Shown: positions 56,895-64,000 of the stretch, in pieces | How positions within the stretch are numbered: position 1 is the stretch's first letter | How the letters are laid out: the number at the start of each line of letters is the position of its first letter | Origin: Nitrospirota bacterium | GTDB lineage: Bacteria; Nitrospirota; Nitrospiria; Nitrospirales; Nitrospiraceae | Length of the DNA stretch: 64,000 nt | Direction: 5' to 3' | Assembly: GCA_016219645.1 (NCBI GenBank) | Contig: JACRLR010000067.1 | Span: forward strand, 1 to 64,000 | Position numbers and translations under genes: made by a program | Notes under the pieces: generated by a model | Told to the model about the DNA's origin: nothing | Seen by the model: the letters and a program-made list of their open reading frames with translations, nothing else | Database searches by the model: none

Positions 56895-57935
56895 TTACCG
56901 GAGACCCACTTGTTCGATCAGGGTGAGAGTCGGCTCGCGCAGTTCGGCCAGTTTGGTGAGAGGGACCAGTGCCGCGCGGAAACTCTTCCGATCCATGAGA
57001 GCCGGGTCCGCTTTCACGTCCTGGTGGAGAGGATATTCCTTGTCGAGTTCCGCAAATAGCTTCTGCCCTGCTTGAGCGACTAAGAACTCCACGAGCAGTT
57101 TGGCGCTGTCGAGATGCTTGGTCGACTTGACGATACCGACGCCTGCGATGTTCATGATCGCCCCCATGCCACCCTCTTGCTGGTCCGGCATCAATGCCGC
57201 GATCGGTGCGTCAGGCTGGGTGGCCAGGTGCCGATAGATGTAGTAGTGATTCACAATACCCAGCGCAACCTGCCCCTTGGCGACTGCATCCACAATTTGA
57301 GAGCTTTTCTGGTAGACCTGGTTGTCCGCATTGGCCTTGATGCCTTGGAGGAATTGCCTTGTTTTTTCATCGCCATAGGTTGCACGGATGACCGACACGC
57401 CGGCTTGTAAATACTCACTGCCAGAGTTCGGAATCGCAATCTTATCCTTCCATTTTGGATCGGCAAGGTCCAGGAGAGAACTCACTTGGTCCGGCTGCAC
57501 CATCGTGCGGTTGTAGACCACAATCCAGAATCGTCCGGAGAGCCCTACCCAGGCATTATCCGGCGCGCGAAATTGCGACGGAATGGCTCGGTCGATTTCC
57601 CGCATATTCAAGGGGCGGAGGAGACCGGCTGTTCGGGCCAGTTCCAAGCTGCCGGCGTCATTGGTAATGAAGAGATCCGCCGATGTGCGATCGCCTTCAG
57701 CCTTCAGCCGATTCAGCAATTCCGTCGTGCCGGAGGACAACAGCTGGATCTGAATCCCGGTAGTCGCCGTAAAGGCATCGAGGACTGGCTTAATGAGGCG
57801 TTCCGAACGGCCGGAGTAGATTGTGAGGCTATCGGCGGCTGGGGCAGAGGGTACGAAGGCCCCCACAATGAAGAGCAGAAAGAGACTTGAGAGGACTGTT
57901 CGGCGCAGGGTGGGGAGAGAGCATACAAATAACAT
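56895..57935 (-). CDS. fbpA: Periplasmic ferric-iron-binding protein FbpA
   Basis: The protein is 346 residues with a signal peptide ending near PAAD. The mature protein starts LTIYSGRSE, with GLSGRFWIVVYN, IPNSGSEYLQ, and the adjacent tyrosines in NHYYIYR that bind Fe3+ in FbpA-type ferric-binding proteins. It captures ferric iron in the periplasm for FbpBC. A consensus promoter and Fur-like box lie upstream, so it is probably iron-repressed. Confidence 0.9.
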   Translation of the reverse strand: MLFVCSLPTLRRTVLSSLFLLFIVGAFVPSAPAADSLTIYSGRSERLIKPVLDAFTATTGIQIQLLSSGTTELLNRLKAEGDRTSADLFITNDAGSLELARTAGLLRPLNMREIDRAIPSQFRAPDNAWVGLSGRFWIVVYNRTMVQPDQVSSLLDLADPKWKDKIAIPNSGSEYLQAGVSVIRATYGDEKTRQFLQGIKANADNQVYQKSSQIVDAVAKGQVALGIVNHYYIYRHLATQPDAPIAALMPDQQEGGMGAIMNIAGVGIVKSTKHLDSAKLLVEFLVAQAGQKLFAELDKEYPLHQDVKADPALMDRKSFRAALVPLTKLAELREPTLTLIEQVGLR

Positions 57936-57959
57936 GGGTGGTCCTTATGGAATTGAAAT

Positions 57960-57974
57960 TGATAAACTGTCTCA
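57960..57974 (-). promoter_or_regulatory. Fur-like box at the fbpA start site
   Basis: On the minus strand TGAGACAGTTTATCA matches the 7-1-7 Fur consensus at 11 of 15 positions and lies just downstream of the -10 box, overlapping the expected transcription start. The fur-family gene is adjacent. Confidence 0.45.
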
Positions 57975-57976
57975 AA

Positions 57977-58005
57977 ATTATACTAAAAAAAAGGTGGTGC
58001 GTCAA
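57977..58005 (-). promoter_or_regulatory. Promoter of fbpABC
   Basis: On the minus strand TTGACG (58005-58000) and a perfect TATAAT (57982-57977) are separated by 17 bases. The -35 box overlaps the stop codon of the Fur-family gene. Confidence 0.75.
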
Positions 58006-58433
58006 TGACGGCAGGATGAGCAGAGTCCGTAGAGCTCAAGGCGGTGGTTCTTGATGGTAAATCCATTCCTGGTAGCGACTTCCTCTTGGAGCCGCTCGAT
58101 CTCCTCATTCTCAAATTCCACGATCTTCTCGCAGCCGGTGCAGATGAGGTGGTCGTGGTGGCCCTTGTGCGAGACATTGTCATACTTCGTCTGAGAGCCG
58201 AAGTGTCTGGCTTGAGCGAGGCCGGCATCGCAGAACAGATTGAGTGTCCGATAGATTGTCGCCAGCCCAAGATGAGGATCAGCCTTGGCCAGTTGGTGAT
58301 ACATAGCCTCTGCGGTAATGTGTTCTTGCCGGAGGAAGGCACTGAGAATCAGCTCACGCTGGCGTGTGAGCTTGAGTTGATGCTTACCCAGATGCTCCTT
58401 CAGAGCCGCCATTTCTTTCACATGCTTCCCCAT
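58002..58433 (-). CDS. fur: Fur-family metal-responsive transcriptional regulator
   Basis: The ATG at 58433 follows GGAGG; 8 additional residues are possible. The protein is 143 residues. The winged-helix DNA-binding half has KLTRQRELILSAF and HLGLATIYRTLNLF. The dimerisation half has the His-rich metal site KGHHDHLIC and two CxxC pairs, CTGC and CSSC, which form a structural zinc site. Fur/PerR-type sensing of iron is likely; the fbpABC neighbourhood favours Fur. It is transcribed toward fbpA, about 65 bases away. Confidence 0.92.
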   Translation of the reverse strand: MGKHVKEMAALKEHLGKHQLKLTRQRELILSAFLRQEHITAEAMYHQLAKADPHLGLATIYRTLNLFCDAGLAQARHFGSQTKYDNVSHKGHHDHLICTGCEKIVEFENEEIERLQEEVATRNGFTIKNHRLELYGLCSSCRH

Positions 58434-58587
58434 CACGGGCCTCCGATAGGGCCTCATTAAAGACGAAACTGCCTATCTGGTCAAGGGGGTTCTGTGCGTC
58501 ATTGACAGAAGGTGGATGAATTGACGGAAATCTCCGACGCTGTCTATAGTGCAGCCTGCAAAATCGGACGGACGGGCGACTATCAGG

Positions 58588-59151
58588 ATGCGGCAACCCA
58601 ACCAGATTACGGTCGATCGGGCTCTCCTGCTCTATGTGCTGCACCGTGCTGAACCCTTTGGGCTGCTCAGCGACGTGAAACTACAGCAACTGTGTTTTCT
58701 GTGCGAGCTGCAGATGTTCGGCAAGGGTTTCAAGGGCTTCCATTTTGAGTTCTTTCGGTTTGCCTATGGAGCCTTCAGTAAGGACCTCGATAACGACCTG
58801 ATGTCGTTGCGTCGGAAAGAACGGGTGGAAAACTTCACGCTGTCGGACCAAGCCCAGGAAGAAATTATCCCCTTGCTGGAGAAAGGTATTGAAGGAGTTG
58901 AGACGAACGAGAAGATTGCAGAGATTCTGAAAGCTGTGGTGACGACCTACGGCCCACAGGACAGCGGGGCGATCACTCAGTCGGTCGAATCAGTCGAATT
59001 GAGCACCCCTCAGCAACCGGAGTTCAAGATCCCGATTCGCGACATTGTCTTTCACACGACGCTCTTAGTGCCGGCTCGCATCGAGGTGCAGGCGGAGTTC
59101 ACATTACCCGCTGCAAGCTTGGTGAGGCTGAATCAGGCGATGGGATACTGA
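58588..59151 (+). CDS. Uncharacterised protein, possibly DUF4065/YwgA-like
   Basis: The protein is about 187 residues from the ATG at 58588; a GTG at 58549 is possible. The pattern of a helical N-terminus with VKLQQLCFLCEL followed by FRFAYGAFSKDLDNDLMSL resembles the Panacea (DUF4065) or YwgA-like fold, which occurs in antitoxins and small uncharacterised proteins. No toxin gene is adjacent, so an antitoxin role is not supported. It has a hairpin terminator immediately after the stop. Confidence 0.6.
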   Translation: MRQPNQITVDRALLLYVLHRAEPFGLLSDVKLQQLCFLCELQMFGKGFKGFHFEFFRFAYGAFSKDLDNDLMSLRRKERVENFTLSDQAQEEIIPLLEKGIEGVETNEKIAEILKAVVTTYGPQDSGAITQSVESVELSTPQQPEFKIPIRDIVFHTTLLVPARIEVQAEFTLPAASLVRLNQAMGY

Positions 59152-59170
59152 CTCAGGCCGCTGGCCTGAG
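59152..59170 (+). terminator. Hairpin terminator after the DUF4065-like gene
   Basis: CTCAGGCC (59152-59159) and GGCCTGAG (59163-59170) form a perfect 8-bp stem with a 3-base loop starting right after the stop codon. A short GTTTTG follows at 59179. It also faces the convergent carboxypeptidase gene. Confidence 0.55.
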
Positions 59171-59249
59171 AGTCCTGAGTTTTGAGTTGTGAATTCTGAG
59201 GTGTAGTCACGACTCTCGATTCGTTACTCAGAACTCAGAATAACTCCCC

Positions 59250-60782
59250 CTAGAGCTGATACAGCTCGCCGTATTTTTTCTCAACATACGTCAAGAATGG
59301 TTCAGGGTCGAGGCTCTTTCCCGTGACTCGACGGGCGAGGTGATCAGGGGTGAACATTTTCCCCCAACGATGAATCTTTTGCCCGAGCCAGCGTTGCAGC
59401 ACCATCAGTTGTCCTGCCGCAATTTCATCCTCCAGGTGCGGGATTTCTAGTTTGGCCTGTTCATAGAATTGAACGGAGTAGAGATTTCCGAGCGTGTACG
59501 TCGGGAAATAGCCGAAGGCGCCCAATGACCAGTGTACGTCTTGGAGCACACCTTCCGCATCATTGGAGGGGACGATGCATAAGTATTCTTCCATCTTCCG
59601 GTTCCAGATTCCCGGAAGGTCTTCCGGGCGTGTCCGCCCCTCGATGAGGTCCTGCTCGATTTCGAACCGCAGCATGATGTGGAGATTGTAGGTGAGTTCA
59701 TCGGCCTCGACCCGAATCAGAGAAGACTTCACGCGATTGATGGCCGCGTAGAATTGTTCTGCATCGAGGCCGCGCAGTTGATGGTGAAAGGTAGCTTGCA
59801 GCATGGGGTAGAAGAAGCGCCAGAAAGCACGAGACCGGCCCACGCAGTTCTCCCACATGCGAGATTGGCTCTCATGAAAGCCGAGGGACACCGAATCGCC
59901 CAGCGGGGTGCCGAAGTAACGGGGGTCGAGACCCTGGTCATACAGCCCATGGCCGCCTTCATGGATGCAACTGAACAGGCAGGATTGAAGGTCATGCTCG
60001 TGGACGCGTGTCGTGACACGAACGTCAGTCGGATGGAATGATGTCGTGAAAGGATGCACCGACAGGTCAAGACGTCCCCGCTCGAAGTCATAGCCCATCG
60101 CGATCAACACCAATCGGCCGAATTCCAGTTGGCGTGCCTGGTCGAAGGTGTGAAATAACATCGTGTCGTCGATCTGCACGGGACTCTGCTGGATTTTCTT
60201 CAGCAGTGGCACGAGACGCCCCTTAATCTGCGCAAACAGTGGGCGCAATGTCGCGATGGTGGACCCAGGCTCGTACACATCGAGCAACGCATTGTACGGA
60301 GAGTCCCGGAAGCCGAGGTACTCGGCTTCCTGTTGCTTGAGCGAAAGGACTGTGCGGAGATTCGGGAGAAATTGTGAGAAGGCATGATTGTCTTTTGCCT
60401 CGGCCCAGACCTGTTGCGCCAACGAAGATTCTCTGCTGAGCCTTACGACAAAGTCGGAGGGCAGCTTCTTTGCACGGCTAAAATCACGCCAGACTTCTCG
60501 GAGCAACGATCGAGCGGGCTCGTCCCAGGCATCTCCTGGGCTGTCACGAATCTGACCAGTCTCCGAATCGACCCAATTCGCAAGCAGTTTTTCAATGTCC
60601 GGTGAAATGAGTTTCTGATGCGCGATGCCTTGGAGCGTCGAAATCTGTTCGGCGCGAGCCTCGCCCCCGCCGGCCGGCATGTAGGTTTCTTGATCCCAGG
60701 AAAGAACCGCGGCGGCGCTGTTAATGCGCTGGATTTCCAAGAGCGGGATCGTCAAGGCCTCCAGCGTCTTCAGGGTCTTCAC
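59250..60782 (-). CDS. M32 family metallocarboxypeptidase (Taq-type)
   Basis: The protein is 510 residues, the usual length. The zinc motif is HEGGHGLYDQG (HExxH), with the downstream Glu in FHESQSRMWEN and the family features AAVLSWDQETYMP and VRVTTRVHEHD. It removes C-terminal residues, cleaving most amino acids except proline in the characterised thermostable enzyme. No signal peptide is seen, so it is probably cytoplasmic. It is encoded alone. Confidence 0.94.
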   Translation of the reverse strand: MKTLKTLEALTIPLLEIQRINSAAAVLSWDQETYMPAGGGEARAEQISTLQGIAHQKLISPDIEKLLANWVDSETGQIRDSPGDAWDEPARSLLREVWRDFSRAKKLPSDFVVRLSRESSLAQQVWAEAKDNHAFSQFLPNLRTVLSLKQQEAEYLGFRDSPYNALLDVYEPGSTIATLRPLFAQIKGRLVPLLKKIQQSPVQIDDTMLFHTFDQARQLEFGRLVLIAMGYDFERGRLDLSVHPFTTSFHPTDVRVTTRVHEHDLQSCLFSCIHEGGHGLYDQGLDPRYFGTPLGDSVSLGFHESQSRMWENCVGRSRAFWRFFYPMLQATFHHQLRGLDAEQFYAAINRVKSSLIRVEADELTYNLHIMLRFEIEQDLIEGRTRPEDLPGIWNRKMEEYLCIVPSNDAEGVLQDVHWSLGAFGYFPTYTLGNLYSVQFYEQAKLEIPHLEDEIAAGQLMVLQRWLGQKIHRWGKMFTPDHLARRVTGKSLDPEPFLTYVEKKYGELYQL

Positions 60783-60892
60783 AGTAGGGTGTCTCCTCCG
60801 GGAACCGTCATGCTATGATTGCGCTGATCCGCAGCTGCTCGTGCATTGTACGTAATGAGTCATTCGTTTTCAAACCACTTCGCCTCAACGTG

Positions 60893-61012
60893 ATGAATAG
60901 ACTTGTGTCTGCAGAGATCGAGGCCTATGCCCAGGCCCACTCCAAGCCTGTATCAGATCTCGTCGAGCTTTACAAAAAGCAACGCAACAGCGGATGGCCT
61001 TGTCTCAGGTGA
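60893..61012 (+). pseudogene. N-terminal remnant of a class I O-methyltransferase
   Basis: The short frame encodes MNRLVSAEIEAYAQAHSKP, which resembles the start of small SAM-dependent O-methyltransferases, then diverges and stops after 39 residues. The SAM-binding domain of about 200 residues is absent. It lies in a 368-base interval without a complete gene between the carboxypeptidase and transporter genes. I read it as a truncated gene; the similarity is short, so confidence is modest. Confidence 0.4.
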
Positions 61013-61151
61013 TCATCGGGCCTGGTGATATCAGCTGATCCGCTGATCACAGCTGTGTGAGTGACAGTCAGGGATGGGATTTTGGCGATCAGGCTACCAT
61101 CATGAATGTGCATCGCGTGACGCCCGTCAACAAGGACTGTGTCCATCACCT

Positions 61152-62054
61152 ATGACACCTCCGTCGAGTCGTCTGGCCTATGGTGCGATCATCGCTGCCG
61201 CTGTGCTGTGGGGCGGGTCGATCGTGGCCCAGAAGCTGGCTCTCAGCGGATTTTCAGCGGTTGAAGCCTCAGTACTGAGAGACATCGGCGGCCTGGCGAT
61301 TCTTCTGACCACATGGTGGTGGCAAGAAGGCACCTTGGCCAAGCTGACCAAGACGGATGTACGGATGCTGGGACTGCTGGGGCTCGGCGTGTTGGGCAAC
61401 CATCTGTTCATTCTCATGGGGCTCGAGTACGTGAGTGGAGCCGTAGGAGGGGTGATCATCGGGTCGAGCCCTGTGGTGACCTCGCTGCTCTCGGCCGTGT
61501 TGATTCGCGACGTTCCGCTGCGCGCTGTGTGGGCGGGCAGTCTCCTGTCCTTCGCAGGGGTTGGGCTGGTCTCTGTCGCGGGGTTCCAGGCCGCGGGCGA
61601 TCAGCCGCTGCTCGGCAGTTTGCTGGTCTTTCTTGGCGTCGTGAGCTGGGCACTCTACAGTATCGGCGGTCGACAACTCATGGAGCGCCACTCGGCCCTC
61701 ACCGTCAATTGGACGACCTTGCTCGTCGCCACCGTCCTTCAAATTCCCCTCTTGTGGACAGATCGCAAGATGCTGGATGCAGGACTTGAGTCTGTGACAC
61801 CGGTGGATTGGATGGCGCTGGGGTATTTGGTTCTCTTCGCCACGGCTATCGCGCAACAGGCCTGGCTGTATGGCGTGAAGGGTATTGGGCCTTCACGCGC
61901 TTCGGTTCTTGGCAATCTGACTCCTGTGGCCGCCATCGCTCTGTCTGCGGCGCTGTTGAACGAATCAGTGGGCATGAACGAAATCCTGGGCATTGTCCTG
62001 ATTCTGGCCGGAGTCTGGGTCGTGGACTGGCAAACATCCCGCCTCACCAAATAG
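61152..62054 (+). CDS. EamA-family (DMT) transporter
   Basis: The protein is 300 residues from the ATG at 61152, chosen because the upstream codons are polar and not family-like. It has ten hydrophobic helices arranged as two EamA repeats, each ending in a pattern such as LLGLGVLGNHLFILMGLEYVSG or AWLYGVKGIGPSRASVLGNLTPV. It is a drug/metabolite exporter; the substrate cannot be told. Its stop codon is directly followed by hairpin repeats. Confidence 0.9.
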   Translation: MTPPSSRLAYGAIIAAAVLWGGSIVAQKLALSGFSAVEASVLRDIGGLAILLTTWWWQEGTLAKLTKTDVRMLGLLGLGVLGNHLFILMGLEYVSGAVGGVIIGSSPVVTSLLSAVLIRDVPLRAVWAGSLLSFAGVGLVSVAGFQAAGDQPLLGSLLVFLGVVSWALYSIGGRQLMERHSALTVNWTTLLVATVLQIPLLWTDRKMLDAGLESVTPVDWMALGYLVLFATAIAQQAWLYGVKGIGPSRASVLGNLTPVAAIALSAALLNESVGMNEILGIVLILAGVWVVDWQTSRLTK

Positions 62055-62055
62055 G

Positions 62056-62270
62056 AGGCTGCTGAAAAAGAAAGGAAAGGGTAGCCTGGTCGTCCTCCTG
62101 CTCGCGGAACGCGCACGCTCGGAAGGTGCTCGTTCGACGCACGCAATCGAGGATCAACCAGGCTACCCTTTTGAGAGCGAGTACTAAAATGCTGCGGCCT
62201 TGCTTGGGAAAGTCGCGTCTCGGCGCGCCAGGGTTGGGCGGGTGAGAAGGTTGGCCTTTTTGAGCAGCCT
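62056..62270. repeat. Hairpin repeat, family A, with a family B copy nested inside
   Basis: Outer arms AGGCTGCTGAAAAA (62056-62069) and its near complement (62257-62270) match the family A arms at 24571-24696; the inner right part shares CTGCGGCCTTGCT. Inside is a family B unit: arms 62076-62096 and 62150-62171 around the core 62099-62145 (CTCGCGGAACGCGC ... CGACGCACGC). It begins 1 base after the eamA stop. Confidence 0.75.
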
Positions 62271-62305
62271 GCAAGATTAGGATCCGTTCTTCTTTTCCTA
62301 CCCTA

Positions 62306-62405
62306 AAAGGGAATAGTCAGGTTATCCTTCCCTGCGCGCATTGACCGAGCACAGTTTTATCGTGAGCGGGCAGCGAGCAAGAAGGATGACCTGACTATTC
62401 CCTTT
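62306..62405. repeat. Long-hairpin repeat, family B copy 3
   Basis: Arms 62306-62330 and 62381-62405 are complementary at 24 of 25 positions, with a 50-base core containing CTGCGCGCATTGACCGAGC. The core resembles the other family B cores in reverse complement, but the arms are unrelated to theirs. It lies between eamA and the NTF2-like gene. Confidence 0.7.
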
Positions 62406-62478
62406 CCCATTCTCCCTCTCGCCCTCGTCTCTTTGATTGCAGTATGATACAGCGCTTTTCCCGGGTAAGGAGCCGCGC

Positions 62479-62871
62479 ATGTTGGAACAACGCATCGAGG
62501 AAGTGAACAAAGCAAACCACGCGTTCTATGCCGCGTTTGGCAATCTCGACATCAGCGAGATGGATACGATTTGGGCGCATCAAGATTATGTGACCTGCAT
62601 CCATCCCGGCTGGTCGTTGCGGTCTGGCTGGCCATCCGTACGCGACTCCTGGGTGTTGATATTCAACAATACCTTTTCCATGACATTCGAACTGACCGAC
62701 GTGACGGTGCAGGTGGCCGGCGATTTGGCCTGGGTTGTCTGTGTGGAGCACATCACGAGCCAACAGTCCGACGAACCGCAGCAGGCGCAAGTGTTAGCCA
62801 CGAATCTCTTCGAGCGGATCGGAGATGAGTGGTTGTTGATTCATCATCATGGTTCGGCGGTGATGGGGTAG
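62479..62871 (+). CDS. SnoaL/NTF2-like protein
   Basis: The protein is 130 residues from the ATG at 62479, which has AAGGAG upstream. The pattern of a helical start (EEVNKANHAFYAAF), DISEMDTIWAHQDYVTCIHP, then curved beta strands ending in WLLIHHHGS is typical of the NTF2-like cone fold (nuclear transport factor 2/SnoaL/DUF4440). Members include small enzymes and ligand-binding proteins; no substrate is suggested. It is flanked by hairpin repeats on both sides. Confidence 0.85.
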   Translation: MLEQRIEEVNKANHAFYAAFGNLDISEMDTIWAHQDYVTCIHPGWSLRSGWPSVRDSWVLIFNNTFSMTFELTDVTVQVAGDLAWVVCVEHITSQQSDEPQQAQVLATNLFERIGDEWLLIHHHGSAVMG

Positions 62872-62965
62872 GGAGCTGGTGGTCTCCCTGCTCGCGCAAC
62901 GCGCGGCCTGAGAAGGCCCTCGTTGGACGCGCGCAATCGGAGACCAACCAGCTCCCTCCCCCATT
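62862..62965. repeat. Long-hairpin repeat, family B copy 4, overlapping the stop of the NTF2-like gene
   Basis: Arms about 62862-62887 and 62939-62965 are complementary over about 25 bases (GGGAGCTGGT and ACCAGCTCCC plus flanks). The left arm includes the last codons and stop of the preceding gene. The core 62888-62938 (CTGCTCGCGCAACGCGCGGCC, then GGCCCTCGTTGGACGCGCGC) closely matches copy 1 at 4004-4055 in reverse complement. A degraded copy may follow at 63003-63050. Confidence 0.75.
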
Positions 62966-63142
62966 GTTTATACCGGGGGGAATAGGGAGAAAGGAAGTTC
63001 TGGGTCGTGCGCTCCATGAAGGCCCTCAATCGACGGGCGCAGGAGAAGACCGCGAGCTTACCCGCTTGATGTTGTTGTAAGAGAGAAGGGCTTGATCAAT
63101 GGCTCAGTCTAAGCGACCAGCTTGGCCAATTAAAATTGTCTG

Positions 63143-63895
63143 GTGACTTCTAAAATGATGAGTACAGTTCAATACACATTTTTCGGGAAGGTTTACCCGG
63201 AACGATGCAATGTCTCAATTACGGAGTTGCGCGCGCAGGTAAAGTCTCTGGATGGCGATGTCGACGGAGTCGTTCGCTACTCCATTTCTCTATCTCAGGT
63301 GACGGCAACTTTTGCCGGTGGTAGACCGGTACAGAACATTTACACACTCAAGAACACTGTTGAGGATGTGATTCGTGTTGCACTAGATGCGCTGGGATAC
63401 ACATTGGCTTGTGGGTATGACCTTGAAATTATTCAGATGATTGATTCCGTCGAGAATCCACCTGTTGTATTTGGAGTTGGGGTCCCGGCTATCGAAAATT
63501 CCGCTGCAAGAGGGGGCGTGAAATTTGAGAACATTGTCAGTATCTTTGGCGACAGGAAAGGACAATACCTTCAGCGTTGCCTTGCCGATCTCCGTGAAGC
63601 TATTCGCGTCCCCAAAGACACCGGGTTTTTCTGTTACCGAGGGATCGAAAGTCTTAGGCAGTTCTTTCTTCAGGAAATGAAGGCTAAAGATGACAAGGCA
63701 TCCTGGGAACTGCTGCGTTCCGAGCTAGCTGTTGGCCGCGAGGAAATCGAGACTATCAAAGGATTTGCCGATCCGATAAGACATGGAGGAAGTGGGGGAA
63801 TCAGTGATTCAGAACGAGCCAATGTCTTCACCTTAACTTGGAACATCGTTAACAAGTTCATCACGTATGCTAACGCAGGTTACCAAAAAGTGTAG
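63143..63895 (+). CDS. Protein of unknown function (250 aa)
   Basis: The frame is a full 250 residues from a GTG (ATGs at 63155 and 63158 are alternatives). The protein is mixed alpha/beta with no signal peptide or membrane helix. The C-terminal half is helical (SERANVFTLTWNIVNKFI). I do not recognise a family. Its base composition is visibly more A/T-rich than the upstream genes, which suggests recent acquisition. It stands next to the repeat-rich intergenic region at the window's end. Confidence 0.55.
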   Translation: MTSKMMSTVQYTFFGKVYPERCNVSITELRAQVKSLDGDVDGVVRYSISLSQVTATFAGGRPVQNIYTLKNTVEDVIRVALDALGYTLACGYDLEIIQMIDSVENPPVVFGVGVPAIENSAARGGVKFENIVSIFGDRKGQYLQRCLADLREAIRVPKDTGFFCYRGIESLRQFFLQEMKAKDDKASWELLRSELAVGREEIETIKGFADPIRHGGSGGISDSERANVFTLTWNIVNKFITYANAGYQKV

Positions 63896-64000
63896 TTTGG
63901 TAGAGGGTAGAGAGGTGTGGGTGGAAAAGTGTGTGAAACATTTTAGAGTCAGGTCTTTGGCTTTTCGGCCGTAGGGACTTCTTCGACGTGGCAAGGAATA

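Noticed and set aside
62040-62965. CRISPR-like array of repeats at the right end
   Set aside because: The repeats are long hairpins with variable arms and irregular spacing, without constant short repeats and unique spacers, and no cas genes are present.

Overview
The window reads as a chromosomal stretch from a Nitrospira-like bacterium (phylum Nitrospirota). This is inferred from gene order, a GC-rich base composition and overall protein character; no database was searched. Most of it is densely packed housekeeping DNA. The accessory material is a small-membrane-protein cluster at the left end, an envelope/iron region at 45-58.5 kb, and a repeat-rich right end.

Left end (1-4.1 kb): the tail of an FtsH-type protease, a sigma-54 activator remnant, and a run of small proteins (STAS-like, 38-residue membrane protein, zinc ribbon, secreted anchored protein, 70-residue membrane protein). 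A PlsC acyltransferase, another small membrane protein and a long hairpin repeat follow. Core block 1 (4.1-19.2 kb): mutS2; gap-pgk-tpiA-secG behind a consensus-like promoter; ilvE; a PilZ protein; dnaG-rpoD; a CAU-anticodon tRNA; a coiled-coil zinc-ribbon protein; rnhC; an M48 lipoprotein protease; and the RNase P RNA gene, whose 3' end is overlapped antisense by a glutaredoxin-like gene.

Core block 2 (19.4-32.6 kb) is a co-directional series: ilvB-ilvN-ilvC-psd-pssA, a leucine-type T-box leader, leuA, cupin, leuB, NHL protein, asd, DUF2905, SpoIID-like, queA. It makes branched-chain amino acids and phosphatidylethanolamine and feeds the aspartate pathway. A hairpin repeat sits between the T-box terminator and leuA. 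Core block 3 (32.6-44.9 kb) holds a PpiD-like anchor protein, an RDD protein, the rod-shape set mreBCD-mrdA-rodA, rng, dprA and topA.

Accessory block (45.1-58.4 kb) is the most interesting part. It has a bacterioferritin with three altered ferroxidase ligands, an HD-GYP phosphodiesterase, and a leftward set encoding a Com-like zinc finger, a porin, a lipoprotein, an FMN-binding protein with a flavinylation motif and a histidine-bearing four-helix membrane protein. Divergent from it, across a Fur-like box, are a lipoprotein and ApbE, the enzyme that attaches FMN. TonB-ExbD-ExbB, an FbpABC-type ferric transporter and a Fur regulator follow. I propose, as inference, an iron-regulated flavin-based envelope electron-transfer or ferric-reduction system coupled to iron uptake.

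Right end (58.5-64 kb): a small uncharacterised protein, an M32 carboxypeptidase, an O-methyltransferase remnant, an EamA transporter, an NTF2-like protein, and a final gene I do not recognise. Between these lie several long hairpin elements that share a core but have different, self-complementary arms. No CRISPR array, intact insertion sequence or prophage was seen.
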